In this document: piece by piece, positions 48,688 through 49,690 of the stretch
How the letters are laid out: each line of letters opens with the position of its first letter
Numbering within the stretch: position 1 is the first letter of the stretch
DNA from: Lachnospiraceae bacterium
GTDB lineage: Bacteria > Bacillota > Clostridia > Lachnospirales > Lachnospiraceae
Assembly: GCA_017555455.1 (NCBI GenBank)
Contig: JAFZGJ010000059.1
Span: forward strand, 1 to 49,690
Reading direction: 5' to 3'
DNA: 49,690 nt
Notes under the pieces: model-generated
Seen by the model: the letters and a program-made list of their open reading frames with translations, nothing else
Database searches by the model: none
What the model was told of the DNA's origin: nothing
Program-made: the position numbers and the translations under genes

Positions 48688-49251
48688 ATGGCAAAACAAA
48701 ATTGGAAACCGGGAAACATGTTATATCCATTGCCGGCAGTGTTGGTAAGCTGTCAGGGTAAGGATGGGGTACCGAATTTGATAACCATAGGATGGGTAGG
48801 AACCATATGCAGTGATCCTGCCATGGTGTCAATTTCTGTCAGACCGGAAAGATATTCCCATCATATGTTAAAGGAAACGGGAGAATTTGTAATAAACCTG
48901 ACCACGGAGGAGCTGTTAAAGGCAACGGATTATTGTGGTGTTGTCAGTGGTAAGGACGTAAATAAATGGGAAAAGATGAATCTGACACCTATTCCTTCAG
49001 AAAAAGTATCTGTACCTGCAGTTGCAGAAAGTCCAATTAATATAGAATGTAAAGTAACAGAGATTAAAGAATTAGGGACTCATCACATGTTTATTGCGGA
49101 AGTAGTGAATGTCCGTGCTGATGAAAAATATATGGATAAAAAAGGGAAATTTCATTTGGAATATAGCAAACCTATTGCATATTCCCACGGAACTTATTTT
49201 TCCCTCGGGGAAGAGCTTGGAAAGTTCGGGTATTCTGTAAGGAAGAAGTAG
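48688..49251 (+). CDS. Flavin reductase-like, FMN-binding split-barrel protein
   Basis: A 187-residue flavoprotein of the flavin-reductase-like family. The opening PGNMLYPLPAVLVSCQGKDGVPNLITIGWVG, the VSISVRPERYSHHMLKETGEFVINL core and the CKVTEIKELGTHHMFIAEV stretch are characteristic. It binds FMN as a dimer, reducing flavins or serving as an electron carrier in anaerobes. It has no NAD-binding domain of its own. It lies 11 bases after the coiled-coil gene with an AGGAGAG ribosome site. The association with a coiled-coil membrane protein is not understood. A good terminator follows. Confidence 0.88.
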   Translation: MAKQNWKPGNMLYPLPAVLVSCQGKDGVPNLITIGWVGTICSDPAMVSISVRPERYSHHMLKETGEFVINLTTEELLKATDYCGVVSGKDVNKWEKMNLTPIPSEKVSVPAVAESPINIECKVTEIKELGTHHMFIAEVVNVRADEKYMDKKGKFHLEYSKPIAYSHGTYFSLGEELGKFGYSVRKK

Positions 49252-49270
49252 TTAAGTTTGGTGTGAAATT

Positions 49271-49297
49271 AAGGGGCTGTTGTAGCAGCCCCTTTTT
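49271..49297 (+). terminator. Terminator after flavin reductase gene
   Basis: A 9-bp GC-rich perfect stem (49271-49279 with 49286-49294), a six-base loop and a T run to 49297. It separates the convergent dinB gene. Confidence 0.9.
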
Positions 49298-49313
49298 GAT
49301 TTCCCGTTAGCAG

Positions 49314-49690
49314 TTACTTTTTCTTATCTTCTTTTAAAAGACTACCTCGAATAACAGCATCTTTTCCATATTTATTTTTTATTTTATCAAGTGCTTTGTC
49401 TAAATTTTCCTGTTTCTCTTTGCGATATAATGCTGTCGTAGTATTTGCCGGGAAAATATTTGAATCAGAAATTTTATGCTTTGTGGTGTTAACATTAACC
49501 GAATTCGGATCCATCATATCAAACAAACTCAGCTGTATCGGTTCTGAGTGGTGGCATAGCTTGGAGGTGCGGATTCCCAAAAGGCGGATGGGAGTCCCAT
49601 TCCACAATTCTTTGAACAAATGGCAGGCAGTTTCATATATTAAAGTAGTAGAATCCGTTGGAATATCTAAAGTTGTTTGGTGAGAAACAC
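49314..49690 (-). CDS. dinB: DNA polymerase IV (Y-family), C-terminal part, cut by window edge
   Basis: The last 125 or so codons of a Y-family translesion polymerase; the gene continues beyond the window. The visible part covers the end of the little-finger domain (TTLDIPTDSTTLIYETACHLFKEL, TPIRLLGIRTSKL) and the beta-clamp-binding motif QLSLFD. The tail DKALDKIKNKYGKDAVIRGSLL is typical of Firmicute DinB. It copies damaged templates with low fidelity. The catalytic palm and finger domains are outside the view. The stop is at 49314-49316 and the 3' side is shared with the flavin-reductase terminator. Confidence 0.92.
   Translation of the reverse strand, partial: VSHQTTLDIPTDSTTLIYETACHLFKELWNGTPIRLLGIRTSKLCHHSEPIQLSLFDMMDPNSVNVNTTKHKISDSNIFPANTTTALYRKEKQENLDKALDKIKNKYGKDAVIRGSLLKEDKKK

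Overview
The window reads as a chromosomal segment of an anaerobic, low-GC, gut-type Firmicute, most likely Clostridia/Lachnospiraceae. The inference rests on AT-rich coding sequence, strong AGGAGG-type ribosome sites, oxygen-sensitive indolepyruvate:ferredoxin oxidoreductase genes, a C_GCAxxG_C_C redox protein, a bile-salt-hydrolase-family enzyme and DUF975/DUF2974 proteins. I see no rRNA, tRNA, CRISPR array, insertion sequence or prophage. Most of the segment is ordinary chromosome in short operons closed by clear hairpin terminators. Several start codons were moved inward from the longest possible ORF because a good ribosome site sits before an internal ATG or GTG.

Layout. 1-3.8 kb: edge-cut ferritin-like protein, carbohydrate-esterase-like hydrolase, MocR-like aminotransferase, and a solitary PduB-type microcompartment shell protein. 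3.8-13.9 kb: MATE exporter coupled to a GH2 glycosidase, hybrid histidine kinase, receiver protein, YhhN membrane protein, OLD-type ATPase/TOPRIM nuclease. 13.9-19.7 kb: arylacetate/indolepyruvate operon (acyl-CoA ligase, IorA, IorB, PaaK-like ligase, ACT protein) behind a near-consensus promoter overlapped by phased half-sites. 19.7-28.8 kb: glycerate kinase, wHTH-HATPase-DUF4325 regulator, DUF2974 hydrolase, Na+/solute symporter, 1-phosphofructokinase-like kinase, DUF975 protein, aldose epimerase, TspO. 28.8-33.7 kb: choloylglycine-hydrolase-family enzyme, remnants of a deleted ABC-transporter operon, DUF1624 acyltransferase, chemoreceptor, CutC. 33.7-39.6 kb: NhaC antiporter, orphan CofE-like ligase, HAD phosphatase, EAL phosphodiesterase, C_GCAxxG_C_C protein. 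39.6-49.7 kb: CarB, alanine/Na+ symporter, sugar nucleotidyltransferase with GalE, small alarmone synthetase, an unknown coiled-coil membrane protein with a flavin reductase, and the 3' part of dinB.

How the genes work together. The clearest unit is the five-gene Ior operon: two CoA ligases, a ferredoxin-dependent 2-oxoacid oxidoreductase and an ACT sensor could interconvert aryl pyruvates and arylacetates, either conserving energy from amino acids or salvaging arylacetates into aromatic amino acids. Signalling is well represented (hybrid kinase plus receiver, EAL protein, chemoreceptor, alarmone synthetase). No complete new multi-gene system is evident. The best leads are the DUF4325 regulator with its repeat array, the phased operator of the Ior operon, the orphan PduB and CofE homologues, the choloylglycine hydrolase with an N-terminal extension beside a collapsed transporter operon, and the cysteine-cluster OLD protein.
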